Of a stretch of 64,000 nucleotides of DNA, positions 1 through 23,257 are shown piece after piece (the first letter of the stretch is position 1; the number at the start of each line of letters is the position of its first letter). Location of the stretch: contig CM020507.1 in assembly GCA_009823395.1 (NCBI GenBank), positions 336,001 to 400,000 on the forward strand. The letters run 5' to 3'. The position numbers and the translations under genes were made by a program. The stretch is from Thamnaconus septentrionalis (Eukaryota > Chordata > Actinopteri > Tetraodontiformes > Monacanthidae). The notes beneath the pieces are model-generated. The model searched no databases. It had not been told where the DNA came from and was given only the letters and a program-made list of their open reading frames with translations.

Positions 1-270
1 ATGATGATGATGATGATGATGGGGTGATGAGGATGATGATGATGAGGATGATGGATGATGATGATGGATGAGGATGATGATGATGATGATGATGGATGAG
101 GATGATGATGATGATGGATGATGGATGATGATGATGATGATGAGGATGGATGATGATGATGATGATGGATGAGGATGGATGATGATGATGAGGGATGATG
201 GATGAGGATGGATGATGATGATGAAGATGGATGATGATGGATGAGGATGATGCTGAGGATGGATGGATGA
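1..270. repeat. (GAT)n/(GGATGA)n microsatellite
   Basis: Degenerate ATG/GAT trinucleotide tract interspersed with GGATGA units from the window edge to about 270. It lies in the atp2a2 intron upstream of the first visible exon. Open frames here are simple-sequence artefacts. Confidence 0.95.
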
Positions 271-7314
<7,044 letters not shown>

Positions 7315-7324
7315 GCCGCTCCGC

Positions 7325-7359
<35 letters not shown>

Positions 7360-8118
7360 CCTCGCGGCCTCCAAATTTGGTTTTTATTCTGATTATTTTG
7401 TTGCATGCGGTGTATTTTTATTTGAAAAGAAGCAGCACGCGGTCCAGCAGCTGCTGCATGTCCAGAGCAGGTAGATCCGTGACGCTCCTCCGTGGTTCTC
7501 ACGCCTCCAGACCAGTGTTGTGTACAGTTTCCAGTGGAGACGGCGGGCGCATGCTCAGCGAGGCCGCCATCACCTTTAACCAGGCCATGTATAGTGTTGG
7601 AACATAGACTAGACTAGACTTTGGTCCCATAGTACAACAATGTTCAATAAGCTCAAACTGTTTTTTGTCTTTGTCAGGGGGGAGAATTAAAAAAAAATAA
7701 AACTTTTATGGGATATTTAAAAACCAAACCGCCTTTTTCTTTTGTTTTTAGTTTTGGAGCAGATTTAATTTGAAAAGGTGAGAACAGGAAGTCCTTCTGA
7801 ACTGCTTCACTGTATCTCCAGATGATTGTACAATAAAACTGTCATGTGAAGAGACGTGTCCCGCCTCCTCCTGAGCCGCACCACACCCGGCCCTCTGCCC
7901 TCTGTGAGGTCACCGAGGGGTCGAGCCGCACAGCCAGAGGTCAACGGCACCGAGCCAAAACAACATTTTGTGTTCAATAATCTGGGCAGCGTCGTAATGT
8001 CACATGTTTTTATTATACACTTTAAAAATATGTACAAAATATTAGAAACATCTGAGTTCAAGTGTATATACACACACACCATAAACACACACACAGGGGC
8101 GGGGCGGGGGGGCGGGCC

Positions 8119-9486
8119 TCAGTGGCTGGGCGTCCCGAACCACTGCTCCTGGTCGGCCCACTGCCACTGGGCCGCCTCGCTGTCGCTGCCCTCCAGGTCT
8201 CCGTCCTCGCCGCTGCCCTCCATGTCGTCGCCGTCCAGCTCCACCGTGGCGTCGGTGGGACTCTCCTCCTTCTCCATCTTCTGCATCCCCTCCAGGGACT
8301 TCTGGTCGTTGGGGTCCAGGCTGAGTGGAGGGGAGGGGGGGGAGGGGGCACTGTGAAGCTTTGGCTGTCTCATGATTCCATTCAAAAACTGATGCAGTGT
8401 TAATAATAAGACACCTGGTGGCATCGAAACAGAGAATTCAGCAACTGATCAGCTGATTCCAACTATGTCAACACAACTACTGCTGCTGAACTCCAGACCA
8501 AAGGTTTCCATTGTGACGTCAATAAAACTGCGACAAGATAAAATCTGAGGCTCGCTGCCCTTCTCTGCTAGCAAATACACAAAATAGTACACAAAACAAC
8601 ACAAATTAGTGTGAATTTTTTCAAGACCACTTTGAAGTGCGTCTCGATTCTCAGCGACGGCGACGCCAACTCGGATTCCTCTGTGTGGCAACGGCTGCGA
8701 TCGATCCAGAACCTGTGCTGTTGCAGCGCCCCCTGCTGACAGGTGAGCTGCGGTGGGTTACCTGAGGGCGATGCTGTACTGGTCCATGGCCTCCTGGTAG
8801 TCGCTGACCGCCACCAGGAAATCTCCCAGCATCCTGTGCAGCACGCAGTCGCTCTGATTGGCCAGGGCGTTGCGCAGCAGCGAGATCCCCTCCTCGTACT
8901 TCTGCTCCCGGCCTGACACACAAACACCAGGGGACAGCCATGAGGTCACTTCCCGCGCGAGAGTGACGTCGAGCCAACAGCGCCGCCGTGTGGACGTACT
9001 GAGCAGCTCGGCCTTCTTGACCACGGCCTTGGTGTAGTCGGGCCTCTGGGCCAGGGCCTTGTCCAGCAGGCTCTTGGCCTTCTCCTGGGTGACCGGGTCC
9101 TCCAGACACACCGTGGCCAGGATGGTCAGGGTCTGAGCGTTGGAGCCCAGCGTCTTGTAGATGTTGTTGGCCATGCCCATGGCCTCGCGGATCCCGTTGG
9201 ACGCCAGGTAGCAGTCGATGAGCCCTGCGAGGAGCCGCCGGGTCAGCAGCCAATCAGAACGCAGCCAATCGGAGGGGAGCCGCACTGACCTTCGTAGCAG
9301 TCGAGTCGACACGGAGCCAATCGCATGGCCTCCCTGAAGTGGATGATGGCCTCCTGGACGCGGCCCATGTTCCTCAGCGCCGCCCCCTTCAGGAGGAGAG
9401 CCTGCACGCTGTTGCTGTTCAGCTGGATGGCCTTGGCGCCCAGGTAGAGAGCCCTGGAGTAGCGCTTACTGTAGAAGCTGTGGCAG

Positions 9487-9521
<35 letters not shown>

Positions 9522-12022
9522 CTGCATTTCCATGACAGTTTTTCACTAAATCAGTCAGATTTCTAAAATTCCCACAATGCACAGCTGTGGTTTGCAGGTG
9601 TTTCTATTGGACGGCGTGAAGATCAGAATTCTGCTCAAATCTCAAACTGCGACATTTAACCAGAATTAGGTTTGCGTTGTTTGTTTACAGTCCAGAATGT
9701 TTGTTCTATTTTTCTCTTTGATGACTTGGAAAATTTTTCCCAGTGGAGCCGTTTCCAGTTTCCACCACCAGGTTTAGGTTTGGTGCAGTTCCAGGGGTGA
9801 TGATGGCAACACATTGAATGAGAGGAGACACACACACACACACACACACAGCAGACTCACCCAGAGATGACCCAGGGTTCTGCATGCTGGTCCGAGATGT
9901 TGAACAGTCGACCTCCCAGAACCTCCACGTCCTCCAGGTGGCCCTCTCGAGCCATCAGGTAGCCGTAGACATCCATCCCTGCAGAGACCGACACAGGACA
10001 CGCCCATCAGGACACACCTGGCGACGATGATGATGATGATGATGATGACGACGACTGCAGCGCCACCCAGAGGGCAACTCTGTTGACCTTTGATGAGGTA
10101 CGGGTCCAACATCTGGGCCTGCTCGAACTTCAGGATGGCGTTCTTGGTGTCTCCGGCCCTGAAGTAGACGTCAGCCAGGCTCACCAGGAGGTCCACGTTG
10201 TCCCGCAGCAGCGACTTCTTCTCCAGAGAGCTGAGAGCAGACGGAGGAGAAACGCATGAGAGACAAAGCCAGCGGGCCTCCCGAGGAGCTCGGACCGCTG
10301 CGCTGACCAGATGGTGTTGATGGCCCGCTGGTTGTCCCCGGCGTGGATGAAGGCGTAGGCCTTGACCCACACCGACAGCCAGTCCAGGTTGGGGATGCTC
10401 TGGATCACGTCCATGGTCATGGAGGCCACGTCGGCTCCCTTCACCGACAGAGACAGCAGCCCTGCGCAGGAGTCAGTGGGCAGTTGTCAACACGCCGTGC
10501 GAGCGACCCCCGTCTGACCCCATCTGACCCCCACCTGACCCCATCTGACCCCCACCTGACCCCCGTCTGACCCCGCCTGACCCCCGCCTACCAATGATGG
10601 CGTCCAGGGCCAGCGGACACTGCCGGAGGACCTCCTTGTAGCTGGTCACTGCAGAGCGCTCCTGGCCGGCCTTCCGGTACAGGTTGGCCAACATCATGTT
10701 GATCTGCACAACACAAAGAATCACATGACCCCTGGAAGAACCCCAGACTGCAGCTGCCTTTCCATGACGCCAAGAACTGCACCAAACCTAAACATGGCCA
10801 TAAAACCTGCTGATGGAAACCGAAGCTCAGCTCCAGGATGACTCAGAGGTTCTGGGGTCACGTGACCAGTTGACTGACCAGTGACAATGGAGCGTTACGA
10901 TTGGACGGAGGAGGAGACGGAATATTAATCAAAGAGGAAAACAGAAGAAGCACCTGGACAGCAAACAACATGGAGATGCAAAATGTTTTGTTCCTCCATC
11001 GTCCTCAAGGTGGCGTCTCACTGGACCAGATCTGAGCAGAGTTACAGCTGACGGTCTTGCAAATCGCACTGTAATTGCACTTTGTGGAAACTTTAGAACT
11101 GTGGCTGTTATTTGGTGAAGAGCTGTCATGGAAACGCAGCTGCAGGGTCGCCAGCGCTGATGCGTCACGCGACGACCAAGGCGTCCCCACCTTGGGCGTC
11201 CTCTGTCGGGATGGGATCCCATCCAGGACCGCGATGGCGTCCTTGTCCAGCTTCAGGATGGTGTAGCACTCGGCGATCTTGTACTTGACCTCGATTTCAG
11301 ACGGCAGACTCTGAAAGAACAACAGTGACAGCAGCAACAGCAGCAGCTGCAGTCAGGGTCCACAGACACCAGCAGTCCAACCGCCATCCGGGTCCTCGAG
11401 CCTCTACAGACGGACACACCTGGGCCTGAAGGTTGGACGCAGCGCCCCCCGTGGACGTGCGGACCTTGGAGGTCTTGCTGAGCACCTTCTTCTGCTGCAG
11501 GGCCATGCTGTACTTGCACGCGGCGTTGCGGTACTCCTTGTCGTGGAAGATGGCGTCCGCGTGGTAGACCAGCAGCTGGTACTTCTGGGCCGGAGAGAAC
11601 AGCTCCCTGGAACCACAGAGGAACAGGTCCAGCGTCACGGAGCCGTCACAACCCGGGCTGGGAACAGCTGTGGGTCAGGGTAACCCCCCCAGGCGAAGCC
11701 CCGGTCATGATTACCCGACTAACACCCGTACAGCGTCACTCTGAACAACTTCAACAGAGATTAAAAAAAACACACAGGTTCCGTCAGAGATAACACAATG
11801 ACGCTGGTGTGCTTTTATCCGTTAGCTTCCACAGTTAGCGGGCAGCTAATAACACACAGCAGACTGGCAACAGGGGATGCGGCTTCCGGGAAGTAGACGG
11901 AGCCGCGGAGTCAACACTCACGGGTTGTTGTTGCTCATCGTCAGCAACAAACTGCTCAGTATCCGGACGTTGGAGTGGAGGCCGGCGGCCGCCATGTCCC
12001 GAACATGATCGATAACATTCAT
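8119..12022 (-). CDS. anapc7: Anaphase-promoting complex subunit 7 (APC7)
   Basis: TPR scaffold subunit of the APC/C ubiquitin ligase that drives mitotic exit. Eleven exons in transcription order: 12022-11922, 11606-11420, 11310-11191, 10703-10592, 10461-10308, 10230-10088, 9978-9861, 9486-9290, 9224-9000, 8912-8762, 8320-8119. All phases agree and sum to 1,710 nt (569 aa; human APC7 is close to this). The start MNVIDHVRDMAAAGLHSN matches the vertebrate N-terminus. Family-diagnostic stretches include YQLLVYHADAIFHDKEYRNA, GIPSRQRTPK, QSIPNLDWLSVWVKAYAF, NSNSVQALLLKGAALRNMGR and LGDFLVAVSDYQEAMDQYSI, i.e. successive TPR helices. The C-terminus is acidic and ends ADQEQWFGTPSH. A candidate poly(A) signal on this strand is at 8014-8009. 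Two introns carry copies of one MITE family, and a TG tract abuts the acceptor of exon 9486-9290. Confidence 0.98.
8321..8761 (-). repeat. anapc7 last intron, dispersed-repeat remnant
   Basis: The segment around 8380-8700 includes AACTGATCAGCTGATTCCAAC, also found with related flanks at about 43700-43725 in a ppp1cc intron. The sharing suggests a dispersed DNA repeat. No exon seen. Confidence 0.45.
9520..9795 (-). mobile_element. MITE family copy 1 (GCAGCTGC/TTTCCATGAC ends)
   Basis: In reverse complement this interval aligns by eye with 10745-11145 and 40130-40540: it starts with a 'gaactgcaccaaacctaaac'-like end and runs through similar blocks to AACTGTCATGGAAATGCAGCT. It lies in the anapc7 intron upstream of exon 9486-9290. 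No coding capacity was seen. Confidence 0.7.
10504..10588. repeat. CTGACCCC minisatellite
   Basis: About six short units of (C)TGACCCCCAYC/CGTCTGACCCC inside the anapc7 intron between exons 10703-10592 and 10461-10308. Confidence 0.8.
10745..11147 (+). mobile_element. MITE family copy 2, most complete
   Basis: Bounded by GCAGCTGCCTTTCCATGAC at the left and its inverted counterpart GTCATGGAAACGCAGCTGC at the right, about 400 bp apart and without coding capacity. Shares long blocks with 40130-40540, including GGTCACGTGACCAGTTGACT and GACAATGGAGCGTTACGATT. It fills most of the anapc7 intron 10704-11190. Confidence 0.75.
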
Positions 12023-12960
12023 CTTGGAGCGGAGAGACTGTGTCGTTTCAGGTTCAAAAGTCTGGACTCGTAAACTAGCTCGGCAGCTAACAAGGCATCA
12101 AATATGGCGCCCAACCAACCGCCTTCCCTCCGCGCTGTGCTGCCTTCAGGTTCACGCCCCGAGCTCGGGTTTTAAACACTCGGCCGCTGTGCGGTTTCTT
12201 TCAGTCAGAGAAAGACGCGCGACGCGACGCGGCGTCGTTGAAATTGTTTATTGCTTCTGAAAACAATACGTTGTGTCAGTCGTGTCGTGTTCTGGTTGCA
12301 TAGCAACACTTTACACAATCCGCCTGGCTGGTTGAACCATTGAACGCAACCGTGTGTTGATGGATTTAATGCAGCGCAGCCTTGATTTACCAGGAGACCC
12401 TGAAGGTCTCATAAGATCGTTCGTCAACGTTTGTTTTTCGTGCTGGATTCCAGCGGAGCTCCACAGCTTCCTGCTCGACTCATGCCTGAAAACTCGGCCT
12501 TTCGCTCCGAGTCACGGTTTCATGGTCGCTGTTTGTTGTTTTAATGGCATTTTAATGCCTAGCGTATCTCTTAACGCCTCTCCCACGTGGCAGAGACGCG
12601 GTTATTGGCTGAGAGAATCATCAAAACACGGAGCATGAAGGAGAGTTTTAATGCCTTCAGATTATATTACACGCTGGACCAGTTGAATATCTGTACAATA
12701 GGAACACAACATAAACGATGTGTGGCGGGATTAACTCGTTGACTGCAGTGCAGCCAGACTCATCCTGAGGGCTCCACACACACACACACACACACTCCTT
12801 ACACAACATGCAGCTCTTTCTTATGATGCAGCCGCATGACACATGAGAGGTAAACTACGTCATCAGCACAAACACAGGAGCGGAGGGTCAGCCAGGCCGT
12901 CCTCAGCCCAGACTCAGTACTGCTGGTCTGTCTCTGAATGTATGGACAGTTTAGCCTCGG
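12023..12960. other. anapc7 upstream/promoter region
   Basis: Intergenic sequence upstream of anapc7. The first 250 bp are GC-rich. A (CA)n tract is at about 12775-12795. No gene recognised. Confidence 0.6.
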
Positions 12961-13645
12961 CCTGTCAAACTCAAATACACAGTTGGGGCCAAAATGTCAA
13001 AGTTGGACAAATTCCAGGGCCAACATTGATATTCATTGAGAAAAAAAAAAAATCTTCCTCCTCCAGATAGTGAATGTTTTAATATGGACCCAAACAACCT
13101 GAATATGGAACAAGCAAAGCTTAATTCTATACAATAAATAACCTAATATTGCACACATGTAAAAATCGAAATTCAAGTTAGAGAGACTCATCAAAATACA
13201 TAAAATGTAAATAAAAATCGTATATGTCTTTTTTATTTTGAAGCCTTCTGATTTAAGTTTCAACACTGACTTTTTTTCTCCCACGGACTAATTGTACATT
13301 TAAAAAGAAAACAACAACACAGGGCCCTGCGATGAACTGGCGACTTGTCCAGGGTGTCACCCTGCCTTCGCCCTAAGACAGCTGGGATAGGCTCCAGCAG
13401 ACCCCCGTGACCCTGAATAGGAATAAACGGGTATAGAAGATGAATGAATGAACAACAACACAGCAATAATGTCATCATAATATTCTTCAATAAACGTCCT
13501 GTCCTGATTGAGCAGAGCATTCTGGGATTTGCAGTATTCGCGGCACCTGTGCTGTTTAATACCGGCGGGCCAGCAGCTTCAGTAGTGATTTTGTATTGAC
13601 TCGCGGGCCAAATTTGACCCGCGGGCCACAGTTTGACACCCATGG
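12961..13645. mobile_element. hAT-like element with embedded L2-like tail
   Basis: The left end reads CCTGTCAAACTCAAATACAC and the right end reads GGCCACAGTTTGACACCC, an inverted pair of the TGTCAAAC type known from vertebrate hAT elements. Between them, 13322-13455 is a LINE L2-like 3' tail (GTCCAGGGTGTCACCCTGCC ... GAATGAATGA) also seen at 29649 and, inverted, at 40849. No transposase frame remains. Confidence 0.65.
13322..13455 (+). mobile_element. L2-like LINE 3' tail fragment
   Basis: Contains GGCGACTTGTCCAGGGTGTC, AGCTGGGATAGGCTCCAGCA and a terminal (GAAT)n, the standard 3' tail of fish L2/Maui-type LINEs and their derived SINEs. Only the tail is present. Confidence 0.75.
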
Positions 13646-13926
13646 TTTAGTCGTTTGTGTGTCACCAATTCAAGTGTAAAAATAAAACAGGGAACAACAT
13701 CGTCAGGTTGCCATCTGTGCCTGTTGACTGAACGGGAATAAACACCAAAATAACACGCATGCAGGCGACTGCGGACGCGCATGCGCACACGTCCCGCTCG
13801 GCGCTGACTTGTGTCAAAACAGTCCGAGTCAGCAGCAGCAGCAGCGGCAGCGGCTCTCAGCGCAGCGCAGCTCTTTGTTGGAAGGTGTTCGTCACGCCGA
13901 GTGTTCCCCCTGTTAGCCAGCGTACC

Positions 13927-16543
13927 ATGACCGAACAATCAGCTCTTCTTCTCCGAAAACAACTGGCAGGTGAGCTTAAAACCACGGCCGCGAACTCGGC
14001 GCGAGGAGGCGAGCGGAGCTAGCCCTTTCTAGCCGCGCTAAGCTATGTTGTTTACGCAGCACGGCAGTTAGCAGCGGGAGCTAAGCGGCTAGCGGCACAA
14101 TGGGTCGCCCCGGAACCGTCGTTTAGCATCCGGCTAAGCGGCTAGCCGGAGCCGCTCCTCGCGGGCAAGCAAACGTGCCCCTTCAGACGCAAACGTGGCT
14201 CCGAGACGCTTTTAGGGGAAACGGGTCGGAGCAGCGAGCGGGCTCGGCTCGTTTATGTGGCCGCTCGGGACCATTAGTTGGGGTTCTCTTCGGGAACAAA
14301 GGAACAATCAACCCCGGGACTCATCAAGCCTCCGGTACTTCCGCTCCTTTGCTTCACGGACCGGCTGTGTTTCGTGGACTGGATGCCGCTTCGTGGTTGC
14401 GTCACCGCGGTTCACAAATGTCCAGAGTCGCCGCTGTTGTGTCCCGACTGGCTCCGGATGGACGCGGTTTCCTTGCCGGACAGCTGCAGATGCGTTGCGC
14501 CGCCGTCAGCAGATTCGACACAAACTCACAAACGTGCAACAACACACATTGCAGGCGATTGTAAAGTCGCCAGCCCCACATCGACCGCCGCGAACGCGCT
14601 TCTGTGAACGAGCGCCAGGTACTAGCGACATAAAAAAAAGAAAAAGAAAAAGTGAAATAAACAATTTCACATCGAGTTGCATTCGACCTTCCTGCAACTA
14701 AAATCGTGGAATTTGTGTCGAACCTGCTGACGGCGGCGCAGCAGCACACCTGCAGCAGTTGGACGAGGACACCAGTCGGGACGCAACACCACCTGGTTGT
14801 TTGGCCTAATACCCGCGCTTGTGCCGCGCTGTTGAAGCTTAGATATGAACCGCTGACTATCCCCACGTGGCCCCGAGGTCCTGGTCCACATCATCAGGGT
14901 CTCAGGTTCACTGGTTGCCTCCAGTGACCTCCATCTTCACCCGGGGCCTCTTCTACCGGCACTCGGATCCATCAGCTGGTGGGACTGTGAACGTGATCCT
15001 CTTCCACAGCGTTGTCAGATAATGCGTTGTTGTTCCGCCTTGACCTCCGCCGCTATCGGACCAGGGATCTTCTTCCTGTCCTGGTGTCTGTCAGCTGATT
15101 CACTCAGTCTCTGCACTGTGAAAACAGGGTGGTTATTTAGGTTGTGTAGAGAGATGATGGTGTCACTTCGCCTCCTCAGTCAATCATCATCATCATCATC
15201 ATCATCATCACCGTCATTCCGCTTGGTGACAGATGGCAGTCATTGTTCAATCAGCTAATTCCACTTCCTGTGCGTGGGAATGTGAATCGGAACCTGGGCA
15301 GCTGTTGCTTCACCTCACACTCAGCCCATGAATCACTTTAGCAGCAGGGATTCTTCCTGCTAACAATTCATCATTTCTGGAAGGTCTTTATCTTTAAATA
15401 GTTTGTAGACATGCTAGGTGTTATGAGCAAACTAATTCTGAAGAGCTGTTGTGGAGGCCCTCTGTCTCCCTCTTCTGGTGTGGAGGGCATTTACAGCCCA
15501 CACCATCCAAGAGCTACTCAGCTGGAGAACAAGTTGACATTCCTTTGTCATCCTTGTTGACCTTCACTTCACGTGCGTTAGGACTGAAGGTGAGTTGGAT
15601 GCTTTTAATTGGAGCTCTTTGGCCGTTTGCAGAGCTCAACAAGAACCCAGTGGAGGGCTTCTCAGCCGGTCTCATCGACGACGATGACATCTATAAGTGG
15701 GAGGTGGTGATCATCGGTCCACAAGACACCCTTTTGTAAGTAGAACGCAGCTCTCGGAAGTTGGGCCGGTTTACAAGGTGTTACAAACGTTCGTTCGGAA
15801 CTCTGACTTCTTTAACTTCTGACCTGGTGTTTCAGTGAAGGCGGGTTTTTCAAAGCGTACCTCACCTTCCCCTATGACTACCCTCTGCGACCTCCAAAGA
15901 TGAAGTTCATCACTGAAATCTGGCACCCAAACGGTAAGAAGATCTGGAGTTGGACCTCCTCCTGTTGTCCAGGCAACACGATGTTACCTGGCTGTGAGAC
16001 CTTAGCTCGCTGCTCTCTGTATGTCGATGATAGCGACAGAGGGCGCCAGAGAGACCCATGAAGAAGTGGCTCGGTTCTCCCTCTCCATCTCTGTGGTGAT
16101 CCAGAAGCAGTTCTGACCACGTCAGAGCCAGCAGCCGTGTTTTTAATCTGGCTCCTCCTCCTCCTCCTCCTCCTCCTCCTTCCAGTGGCCAAGAACGGAG
16201 ACGTGTGCATCTCCATTCTCCACGAGCCAGGAGAGGACAAGTTTGGCTACGAGAAGCCGGAGGAGCGCTGGCTGCCCATCCACACGGTGGAGACCATCAT
16301 GATCAGCGTCATCTCCATGCTGGCCGACCCCAACAGCGACTCTCCGGCTAACGTGGACGCGGCGGTGAGTGACTTCCCTTCCCTTCCCTCCTTCCTCCAT
16401 CTGCCGGGCTCCGTGGCAGGAAGTGACATCACACTGTCTGGCCGCTCCCCCTGTAGAAAGAGTGGCGGGAGGATCCCAACGGGGAGTTCAAGAGGAAGGT
16501 GGCTCGCTGCGTGAGGAAAAGTCAAGAGATGGCGTTTGACTAG
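13927..16543 (+). CDS. ube2g1: Ubiquitin-conjugating enzyme E2 G1
   Basis: E2 enzyme that forms a thioester with ubiquitin and builds chains, chiefly Lys48-linked in this family. Exons 13927-13969, 15633-15735, 15836-15933, 16186-16364, 16457-16543 are phase-consistent and give 169 aa (human 170). Starts MTEQSALLLRKQLAELN. The UBC core shows RPPKMKFITEIWHPNV, the active-site Cys in NGDVCISIL, and directly after it the class-specific acidic insertion HEPGEDKFGYEKPEERWLP shared by the UBE2G/UBE2R/Cdc34 group. Ends VRKSQEMAFD. Human UBE2G1 is on another chromosome (17p), so this position differs from human synteny; teleosts may carry a and b paralogues and the sequence alone does not tell which one this is. 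Confidence 0.97.
13970..15632 (+). other. ube2g1 intron 1 with imperfect inverted repeat
   Basis: Large first intron. Arms at about 14432-14528 and 14707-14797 are reverse complements with scattered differences (both contain the GCGCCGCCGTCAGCAG core) around a ~180-bp loop with an A-rich run. A (TCA)n tract is at 15183-15213. No exon seen. Confidence 0.7.
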
Positions 16544-17945
16544 GATGACCGTTGTGAATTCCAGGGTGAGTGGGCAGAGCGGGCGGAGGGCTGAGGACCC
16601 CTGCTGGACACACGGGGGTAAAGATGGTGTTCCGTCTCTTCCAGTGACAGGAGATGCCTTGAGAGGGAAGGTCCCAGCGCAAGCCTCTGCGCCCCCTGTG
16701 TCTGCAGTCAGGACGTGGGCGCTGTGAAGACCACGATGGCCACCTTGACAACCCCTACCAGCAGATCCACCTGTCTCCGACCTGGAGTTGTATATTTAAT
16801 GTTATTTATTTTGAAAAAACAAAAAAAGATGATGTAAGATATGTCACTACTGTAAATGAACTTGCTTTTTTATCTGCTGCTGAACAGTTTCTACTTTATA
16901 CCACGTTTCTTATGCAATGAAGTGGTCAAGATGATGTAGAAGAAGGTCCATCAGGTCACCACACGTCCTGCCTGTTGTTCTGTTGGCCCCAACACTTTGT
17001 CCCCGACCCACTGCTTCCTGCCATCGGCTCCTCAGTGCCTCCTGCTGTCCACGAGAGGAACCCTGATCTGATGGTTCTGTGAGGAGACCTCCTCACAGGT
17101 CTCTGAGGTGAAGAACTGGATCTCCACCGGCCAGAGATGGAAGCTCTGAGTTTGTGCCATGGTGTCAGGACCAAGCGCTGAGATGGAAGCTGCACCAGCT
17201 GCAGCTTCACTGTCCTCTCACTGCTGGAGTTGATGGACAGACGCTGAGCCCACTGCCACCTTCTGCAGAAGATCTGCGGTCCATCGTGGCCCTCCTGCTG
17301 TCAGTGGGAGGAGGTCTGGCTGTGTTCTCTCTCTCTTTCAGTGCGCTAAGCTGTGATTGGTCCATTCTTCAAAGATAGTTCTCACCTTTAAGCTCATCCC
17401 TGAGTTTTGGCTGTAGGTCCCACTAGATTTGAAGCTAACTCACTTGTTGTGTTGCGTTCTGACGGAGATGGACGCCGCACCTGCGATGTCCAGGTGCACT
17501 CTGGGAAATGGACTTCTACACACCTTCAGTGGCGGCGGCGTTGCGCGGCGTCTCTTCAATGTTGGCCTGACACCCAGTAATAGTCAACCTCCTCCTCTTG
17601 GCGCATGCAATCAGGTTGGCGGGAGCGTCCGGAAGCCCGGCGCCGTGCATTCTGGGTGAACGTGACGAGTACAGGAAGTCAATGTGATCACATGGTTGCT
17701 GTCAATGTCCTCTGTCCAGTGAGAATGTGTGAAGCCCCAATGACCACCTCTGACCGGTGTTCACTGTATTTGCACAGACTGGGTGTGTTTGAAACGTCAT
17801 GAAGCAATAGCCGCCCCCCCCACCCCCCGCCCCCAATAAGGTGTGTCCAGGTAGCCCTGCCCCAAAGCCATCATGTTGTTTCCCCATTTTGTGTCAATGC
17901 AATGTATATTGGACAAGATGCTCAATAAAGTGTGTAAACTGACTG
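16544..17945 (+). other. ube2g1 3' untranslated region
   Basis: Non-coding sequence after TAG at 16541-16543. A possible 3'UTR intron runs from CAGG|GTGAGT near 16565 to CTTCCAG near 16644. Candidate poly(A) signal AATAAA at 17924-17929. The small open frames here show no family similarity. Confidence 0.6.
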
Positions 17946-18665
17946 GTGTGTTACTTCATGGACGTGTCTCTGACGTAATGCACTGCACCGTCGACGAGCT
18001 AATTAAAGCTAAGCTGAGCTACTGTTGGCACCTGAGTGCATAAATCATCAGCACCAGACGTCCGGTTTCATGCTGCTGTAGCACGGTCCACCAGGGGGCG
18101 CCTACACTTTAGGCTTTAAAGTTCGGTACAAAAATGTCTCAAACGGGAGTAATAAGTGTCGAACGTTGAAAACGTCAAGTACCGCAATAAGTGAAGAAAT
18201 ACTATTATTACTTTTAGGCGTTCAATTGCGTTAATCCATCGGTTCAGGCGCTGCATCGGGCGCCTACACGCTTTGAACACGCACGTGGGAATCCGTGACA
18301 GACATTTGTGGGGGTTTCTGGCCTTTAAAAAATATTTAGTGTTTAAAAGTTCATGAATAAAAATATACAATAGAAAAATATGTTATGAATCATGAGTTTG
18401 GTTGGAGTTTTGTTGTCAGCCATTTTATAGAGGTTTATTTTTTATGATGATTGGGGATTTTTTTTGTTGTAGTACCTCAAGTGGCCACTCTGGGGGAATC
18501 GGCGCGCCGCCATATTGCCAGTCCGATATCGAGTGTTTCAATACATCCACGACTTTGGCTCACGGCGCCGACTGGCTTTTGTGAGTGCGCCTGCGCCAAG
18601 TGTTTCTTTTTTCATCTGTTCGTTTCCTGCGACTATCACAGGAAAAGCCGCGGTCATTGTACAAC
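17946..18665. other. rad9b upstream region with a dispersed repeat
   Basis: Intergenic. The block 18450-18530 (GTACCTCAAGTGGCCACTC ... CATATTGCCAGTC) recurs with changes at 53563-53630 in the cux2 intron, so it belongs to a dispersed repeat; here it sits about 150 bp upstream of the rad9b start codon. Confidence 0.6.
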
Positions 18666-22873
<4,208 letters not shown>

Positions 22874-23257
22874 ATAAAGACGACAGTATTTTATTACCCT
22901 GCTGCTCTCATGACTTGAACTGTCACCACATTGAACACAAACACACACCTTTTAAACAAACACACACACACACACACACATGGAAATGATACACAAAATG
23001 ATCTTTATTCACGGACTGAAATTTGGTAGGAAATGAAAGAAACGTGAAAATAATTCTATGACGGCATTTTCAGCAGCTGCTTGTTATATTTCTCTCCAGT
23101 TCGCATGAGACCCAAAACTCCCTTTGATAATTATCACTGTACTGTGAAGTCAAAAGCTGCGAGGCAAACAATAACTCACTTTTGAGTTCTTACCTTGACA
23201 AACTGTCTAAGAGAATCAAACTCAGGGATGATGCAATGCAAGGCTGCATTTCCCTCT
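22874..23257. other. rad9b / C1q-like convergent 3' region
   Basis: Short intergenic region between two convergent genes. On the minus strand an AATAAA (plus-strand TTTATT, 23004-23009) fits the C1q-like gene; a (CA)n tract is at about 22962-22980. Confidence 0.6.
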
